A stretch of DNA of 64,000 nt from Sphingobium sp. CECT 9361 (GCF_918741285.1 NZ_CAKKNC010000015.1:53646-117645); one strand, 5' to 3'; counted from the first letter of the stretch, positions 43,134 through 53,400 are shown. A program made the numbers and translations. Notes: generated by a model not told the origin, from the sequence alone.

Positions 43134-44342
43134 ATGACCGATTGGGATGCGCCGGTTCCGGCCAGCGAGGTGAAGGCCGCCATCCGCGTCGCCAATGGTG
43201 CGGCCGGGGCCGGGGGTAGCGGCGAGGTGGCTGAGAGCAGCGGCTTCACCATGTCCAGCCTCGAAGCCGGCGCCATGCCCTCGCTCGAATCCGCCGATGG
43301 CAAGTCTGCCGCCGATCGGCTCGACCTGCTGGATGCCGCGCTGGCGGACGTGGAGGACAAGGATTCCGCGGCGCAGGTCGTTCGCGGCGCGCGCGAAATA
43401 TTGGAGCGGGATGGCGAGCCGCAGGACGGCTATACGATGCGCCAGTTGGTCGCGCTGGAAGCCGTCATCCAGACCGATGGTTCGGCGCCAAGCCTGACGG
43501 TCAAGAAAGGCTTTATCGACGTGAAGGCGCCGGCGGTCGGCGACTGGAAGTTCGCGCTTATCAAGTTCGAAAGCCTCATCCAGCAGGTTATCTCCTGCGT
43601 CGGGCGATTGAATGTGCCGATCAATCCGGGCTTTGCCGGCACGGTGTTCGCGATCACGCCCGAGCTGGTCGTGACCAACCGCCATGTGCTCGAAGCGATT
43701 GCCCGACCCGATGATAAGGGAGGCTGGACGCTCGAATGGCCCGACGACACGGTGATTGATTTTACCGCCGAATTCGGCCTGCCGACCCATGCCGATTATC
43801 GGGTGATCGGCGTCGAATATTTCGGGGCGGATCCGATCAACGGCACGGTCAATTTCGCGCATCTCGACATGGCGATCCTGCGTATGGTGCCGGTCGGCGA
43901 CCCGAAGCCCATCGGTACCGTCACGCTCGAACAGAATCCGGCCGCGCTCTATCATGGGCAGGGCATCTATGCGGTGGGCTTTCCCGCGCCGCCGATGAAA
44001 TGGTTCGGCCCGGGCAAGCCGCCGCCGCGCTTCGAGACGGCGGATGTCGTCAACAGCGTGTTCGATCGCAAGCTCGGGGTGAAGAAGCTGGCGCCCGGCC
44101 GCGTCATGCAACTGCCCGGCCAGATGCCCGGCGACGAAGGCAGGAAATGGGCAATCGCGCATGGCTGCTCGACCCTCGCGGGAAATTCCGGATCGGCGCT
44201 GGTCGATCTGGACGATAATGGCGGGCGGGTGATCGGCCTCCATTTCGCCGGCATCTCGCGCGAGCAAAATTACGGCCATCATTTCGCGGCGTTGCACAAG
44301 ATCGTGGCGAAATATGGCGCCAGCTACGCGCAGGACCAGTGA
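43134..44342 (+). CDS. trypsin-like serine protease
   Basis: The protein is 402 aa from ATG 43134 (AGGAGAAGAG upstream). A low-complexity N-terminus (to about 55) and a helical segment (KSAADRLDLLDAALADVEDK) precede the protease domain (about 150-395): His in LVVTNRHVLEAI, Asp in AHLDMAILRM and Ser in LAGNSGSALVDL. Its N-terminal half shares with the preceding fusion the segment RQLVALEAVIQ (there RPELAAIEAIII) before the protease, so the two are related modules. No signal peptide is present. It is the last rightward gene and converges with the STAND NTPase. Confidence 0.87.
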   Translation: MTDWDAPVPASEVKAAIRVANGAAGAGGSGEVAESSGFTMSSLEAGAMPSLESADGKSAADRLDLLDAALADVEDKDSAAQVVRGAREILERDGEPQDGYTMRQLVALEAVIQTDGSAPSLTVKKGFIDVKAPAVGDWKFALIKFESLIQQVISCVGRLNVPINPGFAGTVFAITPELVVTNRHVLEAIARPDDKGGWTLEWPDDTVIDFTAEFGLPTHADYRVIGVEYFGADPINGTVNFAHLDMAILRMVPVGDPKPIGTVTLEQNPAALYHGQGIYAVGFPAPPMKWFGPGKPPPRFETADVVNSVFDRKLGVKKLAPGRVMQLPGQMPGDEGRKWAIAHGCSTLAGNSGSALVDLDDNGGRVIGLHFAGISREQNYGHHFAALHKIVAKYGASYAQDQ

Positions 44343-44381
44343 GGCGTCCGGGCATTCGCTATCGCGAACGCCCGGCCGGTC

Positions 44382-47300
44382 TCATTTGTCGAGGAAACAG
44401 TTCGGGATGCCCGGCACGTCGAGCAGATCCAGTTCGAGCTGGGTCCAGGCGCCGTTCGCCCGCTTCACCTGCGCGCCGATGGTGAACATGCCGTAGGACA
44501 CGACCTGGAAGAGCGTCGCGCGGCTGTTGCGCACGCGGTTGATGCGGATGACGCTGCGCGGATAGGTCGAGTGGAGATGGAAGATCACCGGGCCGACAAG
44601 CTCGGTACCGTCGGTGGAATCGACGAAAATATCAATGTTGAAGAGGGACTTGCTCTCGCCGGTCAGGGTGACGCCGAGGCGGCGGCCGTCGCGCTCGGGC
44701 TTACCGCCCCAGCGGTTCTTTTGCGGATCATCTTCCACCGTGATCGCCGGCGGCGAAGGCGCCCAATCCTCGCGCGAGCGGTACTGCGGCATGTCCGCCG
44801 CGACCACCGTGCTGATGGCGGCGCGCCAGTCGTCGAAATCCTTGATCAGGGTGTGCAGGCGGTCTGCGGCGGGCGAATGCGGGGCAAGATCGAGAATTTC
44901 CGCCGCCATGCCGCGCAGATCCGAGGCTTCGTCGGCGAGCCGCATGACTTCCACCATGTCGAGCGGATTGCTCGCGTGGATCAGGTGGGCGGAACTGAAC
45001 AGTTTCTTGGGCTGATAGGCGTTGACATAAGTCGCCACGCGACGCGCGGCGGCGGGCTTGTCGTCGAGCGCGGCGGCGGCGGCATAGGCCAGCGGCACGA
45101 TCCAGTCCGGCTGGCGCTGGGCGAAATAGCGCGTGACGAGAATGTCGATATTCGGCGCTACGCTGACCGCGAGATGTCCGAGCGTGCGCTGCAACGCGCC
45201 GTCGAATTCCGCGTCGGCCAGGCGAATCTTGCTCTGGCGGGATTTCGTCAGGAGCTGCAGCCGCTCGACGATCAGGTCGCGATCCTGCGGTTCGGCGAAT
45301 TCGGCGATATCGAAGTCGCCCGACGTGAGTATCTCTGCTTCCGCTCCCGACATGGTCAGCATCTGGTCGCGCGAGAGCGTCTGACGGCTCGCCGCCGACC
45401 AGAGCCGGGCGGCGGGCAGGCAGCTCTTCTCGCCGAAGATCGCCGCCACGCGCAGCGACGCCAGGTCGCAGCGTTGCGGGAGCGATCGGACATCGTCCAG
45501 ATGGGCGGCAAGCTCGTCGTCCAGCGTTTCGAACAGGTGCGGGCGCAGCCGTCGCGCGGCGGCCAGATCCTGGGCGAGCCAGCTATACTGGTTGGGGCCG
45601 GCCATGTCCGGAAGCGCGGCGACCGTGCTGAGGTCCGGCGACGGCGGAGGCCGGCGCGCCTCGCGATAGCTACGCGCGAACCGGGCGCGCTCCGCCCATG
45701 CGGGATTGGCGATGTCGGCGGGATCCGGCAGCGCGTCGTCCCAGATGCCGGCCTTGATCAGGAGGGCGGCGCGCACGGCCGCTGCCTCCTTCGACAATGG
45801 TTTCGACGGCGACTGGCGGGTGAGCGGCAGGATTTCCGGCAGGGTGCGCACATCGTCGAAGCCGCCATGATCGGCCGCGGTGCGCGCGAGATGCTCAAGC
45901 GCCTGCCAATCCGGCAGCTTCATGAGCGTGTCTGCCGGCAGGAGCGCCTGGGCGGTCTGTCCGAGCAGATAGAGGCGCTGCGGGCTGCTGCGGGGGAAGT
46001 CGTTCACCGCATCGGCCAGCCGTCGCGCGTCGTCCGGCGTCCAGTCGGCGTCGACGACGGCGGGCTCCTGATCGTCGAGCAATCGGTGATAGATCCATTC
46101 GGCGTGGCTGGCGGCGTCCCTGAACAGCCCAAAATAGCCGATCGCGGCGCGGTTCACTTCGTCGAACTTGTTGTCCTCCTGCAATCGCATCAGCGGCAAT
46201 GTCTTGGCGCGCAGTTCGCGCTTGTGCCGCAGAACCTTGGTCCCGTCCTGTGACGCGCCTTCCACGATCCACACTTCGCGCGCCAGCGAGTCGAACGCGG
46301 CCTGCGCCTCCTCGGGCTTCATCCCGATCACGCCCGCCAGCAGGTCGCGGACGATCTCGACGGTGACGTTGCGCACGATGAGGCCAGGCCAGGCAAGTTT
46401 GACCGCGTCCTTGTTGACATGGGCCAGCACGCGCTGCTCGTATAGGCGCCCGACGAAGCTTGAATCCGCGGCAAAACCATGTTTGGCCATCTTTTCCGCA
46501 AGCTGCGCCCGCTTGGCCGGCTCGGTATGCGCCACCGCATCGACAGCGACGCGAACCGAGAGCGGCTCGCGGCGTTCCACTTCCTCCCGGGCTTCCCGAT
46601 CGAGGCCGACGATACAGGTGGCCCAGCGCTCGTTCCACGCATTGCCCAAGACCGCCCCGCCGCGCTTGTTGGCCATCTCAATCGCTTCGGTCACCGAGAG
46701 TGCATCGAGTACTATGGGGTGGACCGGGCCCTTGATCGCGCTGAGGAAGCCCATGTTGCCGAGGCCGGCCCGGCCCGCCGCGACAACACGCAATCCCGGC
46801 AATCCGGTTGGGCCGGCCATCGCCTCGACGAAGCGGTCGATCCCGTCGATCGCCACCGGCTCATATTGGGCGACTTCCAGCGTATCTAGGACGAGCAGGA
46901 AGGGGCGCCGGCCGACGCCCAGCAGATCGGTCAGCAGAGCGCGGCAGGCGGCGAAAGGCTCGCCGCGGGTGAGTGCGCCCTGCAATTCGCCCAGCAGCTG
47001 ATCGCGCAGTGCGAGCAGCGGTTCGGCATGTTCGCCGAACTGGAGCGAGAGCTGGCGCAGCGTCTCGGCGAGGAGATGGCGCGGCTCGCGGGGCTGCAAC
47101 GCGCTGCGATCGAAATCCAGATAGACGAAGGGGAATGGATCGACCTGATCCATGGCATGATCGAGCACGAACTTGGCCATCAGCGCCGATTTGCCGAGCC
47201 CGCCGCTCGCCTCGATCACGACGATCCCGGCATCCGCCAGTCCCAAAGACTGGAGGGTCCGGTTGCCGTAGCGGCTGATCGCTTCCAGCGCCCCGTGCGA

Positions 47301-47981
47301 TGCGATGGCATCGACATAGGCGCGCAGATCATGCTGCTGCTGGACCCGGCCGACGAACTGGTCGGTGACCGGGCTGCCGTCCCAGCCGCCCTCGGTTCCG
47401 ACGAGCAGGCGCAGCGGTTCGAGCAGTTCTGCCCGCTCGAGCGCGCGGCGCGCTTCTGCGGCGGCGGGGCGCGGCACCAGATCGGGCGGCACTTCCCACA
47501 GCCGTTCGAGCGCATCGACGGCGGCGCGCAATTCGTGCGGGGGCGCATTGGTGAGCTTGACGGCCTCGCCGGCCAGGAAGCGGCGAATCCATTTGCTGAC
47601 GGGGGCGTCCGGCACATTGTCGGCCGTCAGCAGGGCGATATGCTTGTGGAGATAGGCCTTGGTCGCCGGATCGCGCAGCGCAGCGCAAAGCACATCGGCC
47701 CGCGCCTGATCGGTGAGCCGCAGACGGCTGACTCCGTCGACGATCACCGGCGCTGCGTGACGCACCAACGCATCGGTCGCCTGCCCCGAGGGGTGGATGG
47801 CGCCGGGCATGAAATAATCGGAAATCGCCGCCTGGATCGAGGCCGCGCTGACCGGAAGTATCGGCTCAGGTTGCGGGCTTGCCTGTGGGAAATTCTTGGC
47901 GAGGTCCGATGCGGTCATCGTGTCGAATTGCGCCAGAAGCCGCTCCATAGGGGAGACGGACGGGGAATCCGCAGCTGTCAT
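44382..47981 (-). CDS. STAND NTPase with C-terminal prokaryotic-YEATS-like domain
   Basis: The protein has 1199 residues. A helical N-terminal region (1-200) precedes a STAND NTPase module: lead-in DQFVGRVQQQHDLRAYVDAI (about 208-226), Walker A in EASGGLGKSALMAKF (258-266), Walker B in PFLLVLDTLEV (362-367) and the VVAAGRAG strand (399-406). An alpha-helical, superstructure-forming region follows to about 1080. The last 100 or so residues (ELVGPVIFHLHSTYPRSVIR, then LFQVVSYGMFTIGAQVKRAN) resemble the prokaryotic YEATS fold. STAND proteins are ligand-triggered switches in immunity and cell-death systems. The gene overlaps the upstream protease gene by 4 nt. The YEATS call is by eye. Confidence 0.8.
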   Translation of the reverse strand: MTAADSPSVSPMERLLAQFDTMTASDLAKNFPQASPQPEPILPVSAASIQAAISDYFMPGAIHPSGQATDALVRHAAPVIVDGVSRLRLTDQARADVLCAALRDPATKAYLHKHIALLTADNVPDAPVSKWIRRFLAGEAVKLTNAPPHELRAAVDALERLWEVPPDLVPRPAAAEARRALERAELLEPLRLLVGTEGGWDGSPVTDQFVGRVQQQHDLRAYVDAIASHGALEAISRYGNRTLQSLGLADAGIVVIEASGGLGKSALMAKFVLDHAMDQVDPFPFVYLDFDRSALQPREPRHLLAETLRQLSLQFGEHAEPLLALRDQLLGELQGALTRGEPFAACRALLTDLLGVGRRPFLLVLDTLEVAQYEPVAIDGIDRFVEAMAGPTGLPGLRVVAAGRAGLGNMGFLSAIKGPVHPIVLDALSVTEAIEMANKRGGAVLGNAWNERWATCIVGLDREAREEVERREPLSVRVAVDAVAHTEPAKRAQLAEKMAKHGFAADSSFVGRLYEQRVLAHVNKDAVKLAWPGLIVRNVTVEIVRDLLAGVIGMKPEEAQAAFDSLAREVWIVEGASQDGTKVLRHKRELRAKTLPLMRLQEDNKFDEVNRAAIGYFGLFRDAASHAEWIYHRLLDDQEPAVVDADWTPDDARRLADAVNDFPRSSPQRLYLLGQTAQALLPADTLMKLPDWQALEHLARTAADHGGFDDVRTLPEILPLTRQSPSKPLSKEAAAVRAALLIKAGIWDDALPDPADIANPAWAERARFARSYREARRPPPSPDLSTVAALPDMAGPNQYSWLAQDLAAARRLRPHLFETLDDELAAHLDDVRSLPQRCDLASLRVAAIFGEKSCLPAARLWSAASRQTLSRDQMLTMSGAEAEILTSGDFDIAEFAEPQDRDLIVERLQLLTKSRQSKIRLADAEFDGALQRTLGHLAVSVAPNIDILVTRYFAQRQPDWIVPLAYAAAAALDDKPAAARRVATYVNAYQPKKLFSSAHLIHASNPLDMVEVMRLADEASDLRGMAAEILDLAPHSPAADRLHTLIKDFDDWRAAISTVVAADMPQYRSREDWAPSPPAITVEDDPQKNRWGGKPERDGRRLGVTLTGESKSLFNIDIFVDSTDGTELVGPVIFHLHSTYPRSVIRINRVRNSRATLFQVVSYGMFTIGAQVKRANGAWTQLELDLLDVPGIPNCFLDK

Positions 47982-50089
47982 ACACCCGCCGATCTGTTAG
48001 CGGACACGGTCGCGCGAAATGCAGTGGCGATCTCGAACATATATTGCTGGAATATGGGCAGGCGCTGTTCCGTCTGAACAAGCTTGTCCAGCTTTTTAAA
48101 GAAGTTCAGCGAGCCGACCACATTCGGATCATTCTCATTGAACGGATAGTTCGCCGCATTGGCAATGCCGCGCCAGCAATTGCGCAGCTCGGTCTCGCCG
48201 ATCTCGGCGGGGTTGAGCACTTCCTTCGAGCGCGGATCGAGGATGGCGATGAAATCGGGAATCGTCTCGATGAACAGCCAGCGGATGCGGCCGAGTTCGC
48301 TGGTGCCGCCTTCCACCGTCCGGGCGAGCCGGGCGAGCAGGTTGCTGAGCTCCTCGGTGAGCTTCTGCCCGGTGCGCAGGCGCAGGACGACCCAGATCAG
48401 TTGCCAGCGACTCCGGCTCTCGATCCCGCCATCTTCCGTCGCCAGTATCTGCTGCTGCTCCGGGGTCAACTCGAACTTGCGGCCCTGCGCGCGCTCGTCG
48501 TCGGTCGCGCTCGCGTCGAACGCGGCCTGCCCGTATTCCTGCAGCTGGCGGACATAATCGAGCAGGCTCACGCCGAACTGGCGATTGTCTGCCAGCACGC
48601 GCTCGAACCAGTCGGGGACCTCCTTCGAGGCCCAGGTCGCGGTCTTCTTCGAGCCGTCGATCGCGTTCTTGTAGGGGCGCACCGGCATGTCGGCCAGCAC
48701 CGACGGGGGCAGCGCCAACTGGTCGACAATGGTCGCCATGATGTCCTCGACCGTCGTCGGGAGCGGAGCGAGGGCGGTGCCGAGTTCGACCACGGGATCG
48801 CTGCGCACGCTGAGCTTCTCGCGCAATATCTCGACCGAGAAGGCGCGGCCGGATTTGCCGATCTTGCCTTCGGCCGCGAAGATCTGGTCGACAACCGGCG
48901 CGGTGACGGACATGGCGCGGTCGATCCATTCGATCAGGAGTCGCCGGCCGAAGATGGGCTTGGAGCCGGTCTGGCTGGCGCTCCATATCTGCACGGCAAC
49001 GGGTTTCGGCGTGCTGTTGTCGATCGGCGGCAGCAGCGGCGCGATCCAGTCGAACCGAATGGCCTGGTTCCACTTGTCGAGCCCGTCCGGACGGTAGGCA
49101 GCGTTATGCATGCCGACCAGCTCGAACTTCTCGTTGAAACAGGGCGCGCCGGACGTGCCCTTGGCCGTCTCCGTATCGTAGCGGATCCGCGTCTCCGACG
49201 GGCATTTCTCCTTGAAGCGGCCGAAGTCGATCTGCTGGCGGAACCCCATCGGATGCTGGGGGATGATGATGCGCTGATCGAGGTCCGGCCCCGTGAAGGC
49301 GCTCGCGCTGAACCAGCCGCGGCGGCTGCCGCCATTATTGTAGCGACTTTCCGAGCCGACCGGCTCGGCTAGCTTGATAACCGCGAAATCCAGATTCTTC
49401 TTCAGTTGCTCGATTTGTTCCGCATTCGGATTGGCGATACCGCCGTCGTTCGGCATCACGTCCCGTGCCTGCAGCAACTCCTGCCAGTTGGGCGCGAACA
49501 TCACCTTGCGGGCGGTCGCCGGGATATCCTTGATGTTGTTGAGCGCAGGCCCGGTGACATGATCGAACACGGCGCAATATCTCTCGTAGATGCCACCTCC
49601 GGGGCCTCTGATGCCGAAGTCGACGACATGTCTGGCGGTCAATATGCAGTCCGGCCCGATAAGGAAGCCGGTGCCGAGCGAGGCGGTGCCCTGAGGGCCT
49701 GGCGCAAAGACCATGCAGATGCGCGGCTCGCACTCGATGAGAAATTCGCGCAGCTTGGACTGCTGCAGCATGAGCGCGCGATAGGCCAAGGCCGCCTGCT
49801 GATTATCCTGGGTGCCGTCCTTGGCAAAGGGTACGAATTTGGCGGCGACCAGATCGTCGCTGCCCATCTTGCGATAGAGGGTATTGGCGAGCGACGAAAT
49901 CAAGCCGCGCGTCTCGAACGCATCGACGATCCGCTGCGCCAGTTCGAGTTTCTGCGCCTTGTGCCCGGTGAGTTCGTTGCGCCAGTTCTTGACGTCCAGC
50001 ATCACGTCCGGATCGTTCAGTTCGAACAGCACGAAGGGTGGGACATATTCCGCGATAAGCTTCGCGAGCGCATTTGCTTCTTTACTCAT
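47978..50089 (-). CDS. serine protease with death-fold-like effector-associated N-terminus
   Basis: The protein has 703 residues. The first 85 or so (LAKLIAEYVPPFVLFELNDP, then VKNWRNELTGHKAQKLELAQ and RIVDAFETRGLISSLANTLY) form a small helical bundle with the pattern of effector-associated domains, the bacterial death-fold-like adaptors. A trypsin-like protease follows with a full triad: His154 (CILTARHVVD), Asp234 (NLDFAVIKL) and Ser313 (AKGTSGAPCFN). Residues 370-703 are of unknown type and mostly helical. It is the first gene of a two-gene operon, overlapping the STAND NTPase by 4 nt. The expected logic is a STAND switch recruiting or activating this protease; the domain name for the N-terminus is inference. 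Confidence 0.78.
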   Translation of the reverse strand: MSKEANALAKLIAEYVPPFVLFELNDPDVMLDVKNWRNELTGHKAQKLELAQRIVDAFETRGLISSLANTLYRKMGSDDLVAAKFVPFAKDGTQDNQQAALAYRALMLQQSKLREFLIECEPRICMVFAPGPQGTASLGTGFLIGPDCILTARHVVDFGIRGPGGGIYERYCAVFDHVTGPALNNIKDIPATARKVMFAPNWQELLQARDVMPNDGGIANPNAEQIEQLKKNLDFAVIKLAEPVGSESRYNNGGSRRGWFSASAFTGPDLDQRIIIPQHPMGFRQQIDFGRFKEKCPSETRIRYDTETAKGTSGAPCFNEKFELVGMHNAAYRPDGLDKWNQAIRFDWIAPLLPPIDNSTPKPVAVQIWSASQTGSKPIFGRRLLIEWIDRAMSVTAPVVDQIFAAEGKIGKSGRAFSVEILREKLSVRSDPVVELGTALAPLPTTVEDIMATIVDQLALPPSVLADMPVRPYKNAIDGSKKTATWASKEVPDWFERVLADNRQFGVSLLDYVRQLQEYGQAAFDASATDDERAQGRKFELTPEQQQILATEDGGIESRSRWQLIWVVLRLRTGQKLTEELSNLLARLARTVEGGTSELGRIRWLFIETIPDFIAILDPRSKEVLNPAEIGETELRNCWRGIANAANYPFNENDPNVVGSLNFFKKLDKLVQTEQRLPIFQQYMFEIATAFRATVSANRSAGV

Positions 50090-50424
50090 GGCCAGAAATC
50101 CCCGCTCACCGACCCGAGCGCAAATCTTATAGATTTATAAGTCGAGTAGAACGCAAAGCCTCGTCTCTGTCAAGTAATCGGCCTGCATGTCGACGATGCG
50201 GACCGACCACTGAGTTGTCGGGCTTGGCCTGGAACCTGCCGCTGTACTCGTCGCGCGGGAACGGCAGAATTGTCCCAGCGCTCTATCCCGCCATTTTGCC
50301 GATTGCATACGTCAAACAAGAGCGGGCGTTGGCTGACAGAGAGTTGCAGGCATAGTGTGTCGCCGCGCGCGGTTCGACCATTGCATTCACACAGTCCGAT
50401 GGAGACACGAGGAGTTGCGGCCTT
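50090..50424. promoter_or_regulatory. divergent promoter region between protease/STAND operon and kinase operon
   Basis: 335 bp holding both promoters. CTTATA-GATT-TATAAG at 50126-50141 is a perfect 6-bp inverted repeat 37 bp before the protease start; it could be an operator or promoter element. GAGGAG at 50409-50414 is the ribosome site for the kinase GTG at 50425. No further gene is seen. Confidence 0.45.
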
Positions 50425-53400
50425 GTGCATCATCGCCACTCTTGGCTAAGCAGGGCGGCACCAAGGTTTGCGAGAAGAAACAGAGTGAAAAAAGCGAGCG
50501 TTACGTCGCATGCACATGGCCTTGCGAGCAGATGGGCTGTCGTGGGACTTGTTATCGGCATCGCCTTCTTCGTAATAAGTGCGGCCCTTGCCTATCTCAA
50601 CATCGCGAATGTGCGCGCCAGCGAACGCGAGATCCGGCGCACCCATGGCGTTCTCACCACGCTTGACGATGTGCTGTCTGCCATGCTCGATGCCGAGACC
50701 GGGCAGCGCGGATATTTGCTGACGGGGCGGGACACATATCTCGACCCTTATGCCGAGGGAATCGCACGCGCCGATGACGAATTGCGCAAGCTTAATGGCC
50801 TGACGCGCGCCAACCCCGTCCAGGAGGAAACCTTCGTCTCCCTGGAAAACAGGGTCATGGCCAGAATGCGGATCATGAGTGATGTCATCAAGGTGCGTCG
50901 GGTCGGCGGTGTCGAGGCTGCGGTAGCCGCGTTGAACACCGATCGTGGCAAGAATGTCATGGATGATATTCGCGAACAGATCGCGCGAATGACGCGCGAA
51001 GAGCAGCGGATTCGTGAAACCCGTCTCGTTGCGATGGCAGCCGCCTCTCAGGCGGCGATTGTCAGTTCCGTCATAACCAGCCTCACCGGTATAGGACTGA
51101 CGATCGCCATTTTCATCCTGTTCATGCGCAATGCGCGCAGCCGCGAACGCCAGCAGTGGCTTCAGGGCGCGCAGGCCGATCTGGCCAAGGCGATGATGGG
51201 CGACAAAAGCATTTCGGAGCTCGCCGCAGCCATCCTGGGGTTCATGCACGAGCGGACTGGTAGCCCGGCCGGCGCGCTATTTAAGGGAGAGGGCGGTAGC
51301 TTCCGGCGCGCCAACATGCTCGGCGTGCCCAGCGATGCCGATGTTCCCGATAAATTCGCGCTAAACGAGGGACTGATGGGTCAGGTCGCGGTCGATGGCA
51401 AGATCATGGTTCTTGACGATGTTCCGCCGGGCTATCTTACGGTCGGATCGTCGCTTGGACGCTCCGCGCCGCGGCATCTCGTCATCGCGCCGGCCAAGGC
51501 GGACGATGTGGTAAATGCGGTAATCGAGCTCGGGTTTTTCGAGCCCGTGGACCCTGTGGTACTCGAACTGCTCGACGAGGCGTCCGGCGCCATCGGCATC
51601 GCATTGCGCTCGGCACGGTTTCGCGAACGCCTGCAGGATGCGCTCGAGGAGACCCAGCATCAGGCCAGTGAACTGCAGGCGCAATCGGAAGAGTTGCGGG
51701 TGTCCAACGAGGAACTCGAAGAACAGGGGACAGCGCTGCGCGAATCGCAGGCGCGGCTCGAGCTTCAGCAGGTCGAGCTCGAACAGACCAACAGCCAGCT
51801 TGAGGAACAGGCGCAGACGCTCGAAACCCAGCGTGACGGGCTCGAACGCGCCAGCGCCACCTTGCAGCTCAAGGCGCGCGAACTGGAACAAGCCAGCCAG
51901 TACAAAACCGATTTCCTCGCGAACATGAGCCACGAACTTCGCACCCCGCTCAACTCGCTGCTGATCCTGTCGAAGCTGCTCGGCGACAATCCCGATGGCA
52001 ATCTATCGCCCGAGCAGGTGCGGTTCGCGCAGACGATCCAGTCGTCGGGCAACGACCTTCTCAACCTGATCAACGACATTCTCGATCTCTCCAAGATCGA
52101 GGCGGGGCACATCGAAATCCAGCCGGCGGCGGTGCCGGTGGACCGGCTGCTGAACGATCTGCAGAAGGTTTTCCAGCCCATCGCAGACGAGCGGAGGCTG
52201 ACATTGTCGTTGGAGCTCTCCGACGATTGCCCGCGCACATTCCTTACCGATCGCATGCGCCTGGAACAGATTCTCAAGAACCTGATGTCGAATGCGCTCA
52301 AGTTCACAGAGCGTGGCAGCGTGTGCCTGACCGTAGCGTCGGCGGCCGACAACAGCGTGACGCTGACGGTCGCGGATACGGGCATCGGCATTACTCAGGA
52401 GCAGCAGGACAGCATTTTCGACGCGTTCCAACAGGCCGATGGCTCGATCAGTCGGCGCTATGGCGGGACGGGTCTGGGCCTGTCGATCTCGCGCGAACTT
52501 GCCCGGCTACTTGGCGGCGCGATCACGGTGGAAAGCAAGGTCGGCGTGGGCAGCCGGTTCATGCTGACCATCCCCGCGACCTATGATCCTTTCAAGGTTC
52601 CCGTGCGCGAGCAAACGCGCGCCGCGCCGCAGCCGGCGTTGGCCAACCCGCAGCCTGTCAAGCACCGTGCGGCGGCCAAACCTCGCCCTTCCGGGATTGA
52701 GGACGACCGCAACGTGCTCGATACCGGCAAGCGGCTGCTGCTGGTGATCGAAGACGATGCGACCTTCGCCTCGATCGTGTGCGACCTGTCGCACGATCTC
52801 GGCTTCCAGTGCATCGTCGCCGGAACCGCGCAGGAGGCCATCGACATTGCGCGCGACTACAAGCCGAGCGCGATCGTGCTCGATATCGGTCTGCCCGACC
52901 AGTCCGGGCTGACCGTTCTCGATCATCTCAAGCACCAGAACGAGACCCGGCACATCCCGATCCATGTGATCTCCGGCGCCGACCAGAGCCAGACCGCGCT
53001 GGCGCTGGGAGCCATCGGCTATCTGGAAAAGCCGGTCCAGCGGGAACGGCTGGCCCAAGTGCTGGCCGGGCTGCAGCAGAAGCTCGCATCCTCAATGCGG
53101 CGTGTGCTGATCGTGGAGGACAACGAAGTCCAGCGCGATGCGGTATCTGAACTGCTCAAGTCGCAGGATGTCGAAACCGTGGGGGTGGGCACGGTGGCCA
53201 GGTGCCTGGAGCTGCTGCAGAGCGAGTCTTTCGATTGCATGGTGCTCGATCTTGCGCTGCCCGATGCGTCGGGTTTTTCGCTGCTGGAAGAGCTGAGTCA
53301 AGACAGCGACCGCGCCTATCCGCCGGTGATCATCTATACCGGGCGCGATCTGACGGTCGAGGAGGAGCAGCGTCTGCGTCGCTATTCCAGCTCGATCATC

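Noticed and set aside
40652..43360. 902-codon open frame antisense to the trypsin-nuclease fusion gene
   Set aside because: It is the shadow of a high-GC gene: the plus-strand frame has intact catalytic motifs, while the antisense translation is Arg/Ala/Gly-rich and resembles no family.
42957..44297. 446-codon minus-strand frame opposite the second trypsin-like protease
   Set aside because: Another third-codon-position shadow; the plus strand carries the complete protease triad.
44571..46253. 560-codon plus-strand frame opposite the STAND NTPase
   Set aside because: Low-complexity R/G/A-rich composition and no motifs; the minus-strand gene explains it.
43134..47981. Idea that the island encodes a type VI or contact-dependent toxin system
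   Set aside because: No signal peptides, VgrG/PAAR/Hcp, Rhs or two-partner secretion features are present, and a STAND NTPase fits intracellular sensing better.
50126..50141. CTTATA-GATT-TATAAG palindrome as a proven operator of the island
   Set aside because: Short AT-rich arms occur by chance in promoters; noted within the intergenic feature but not claimed as a separate regulatory finding.
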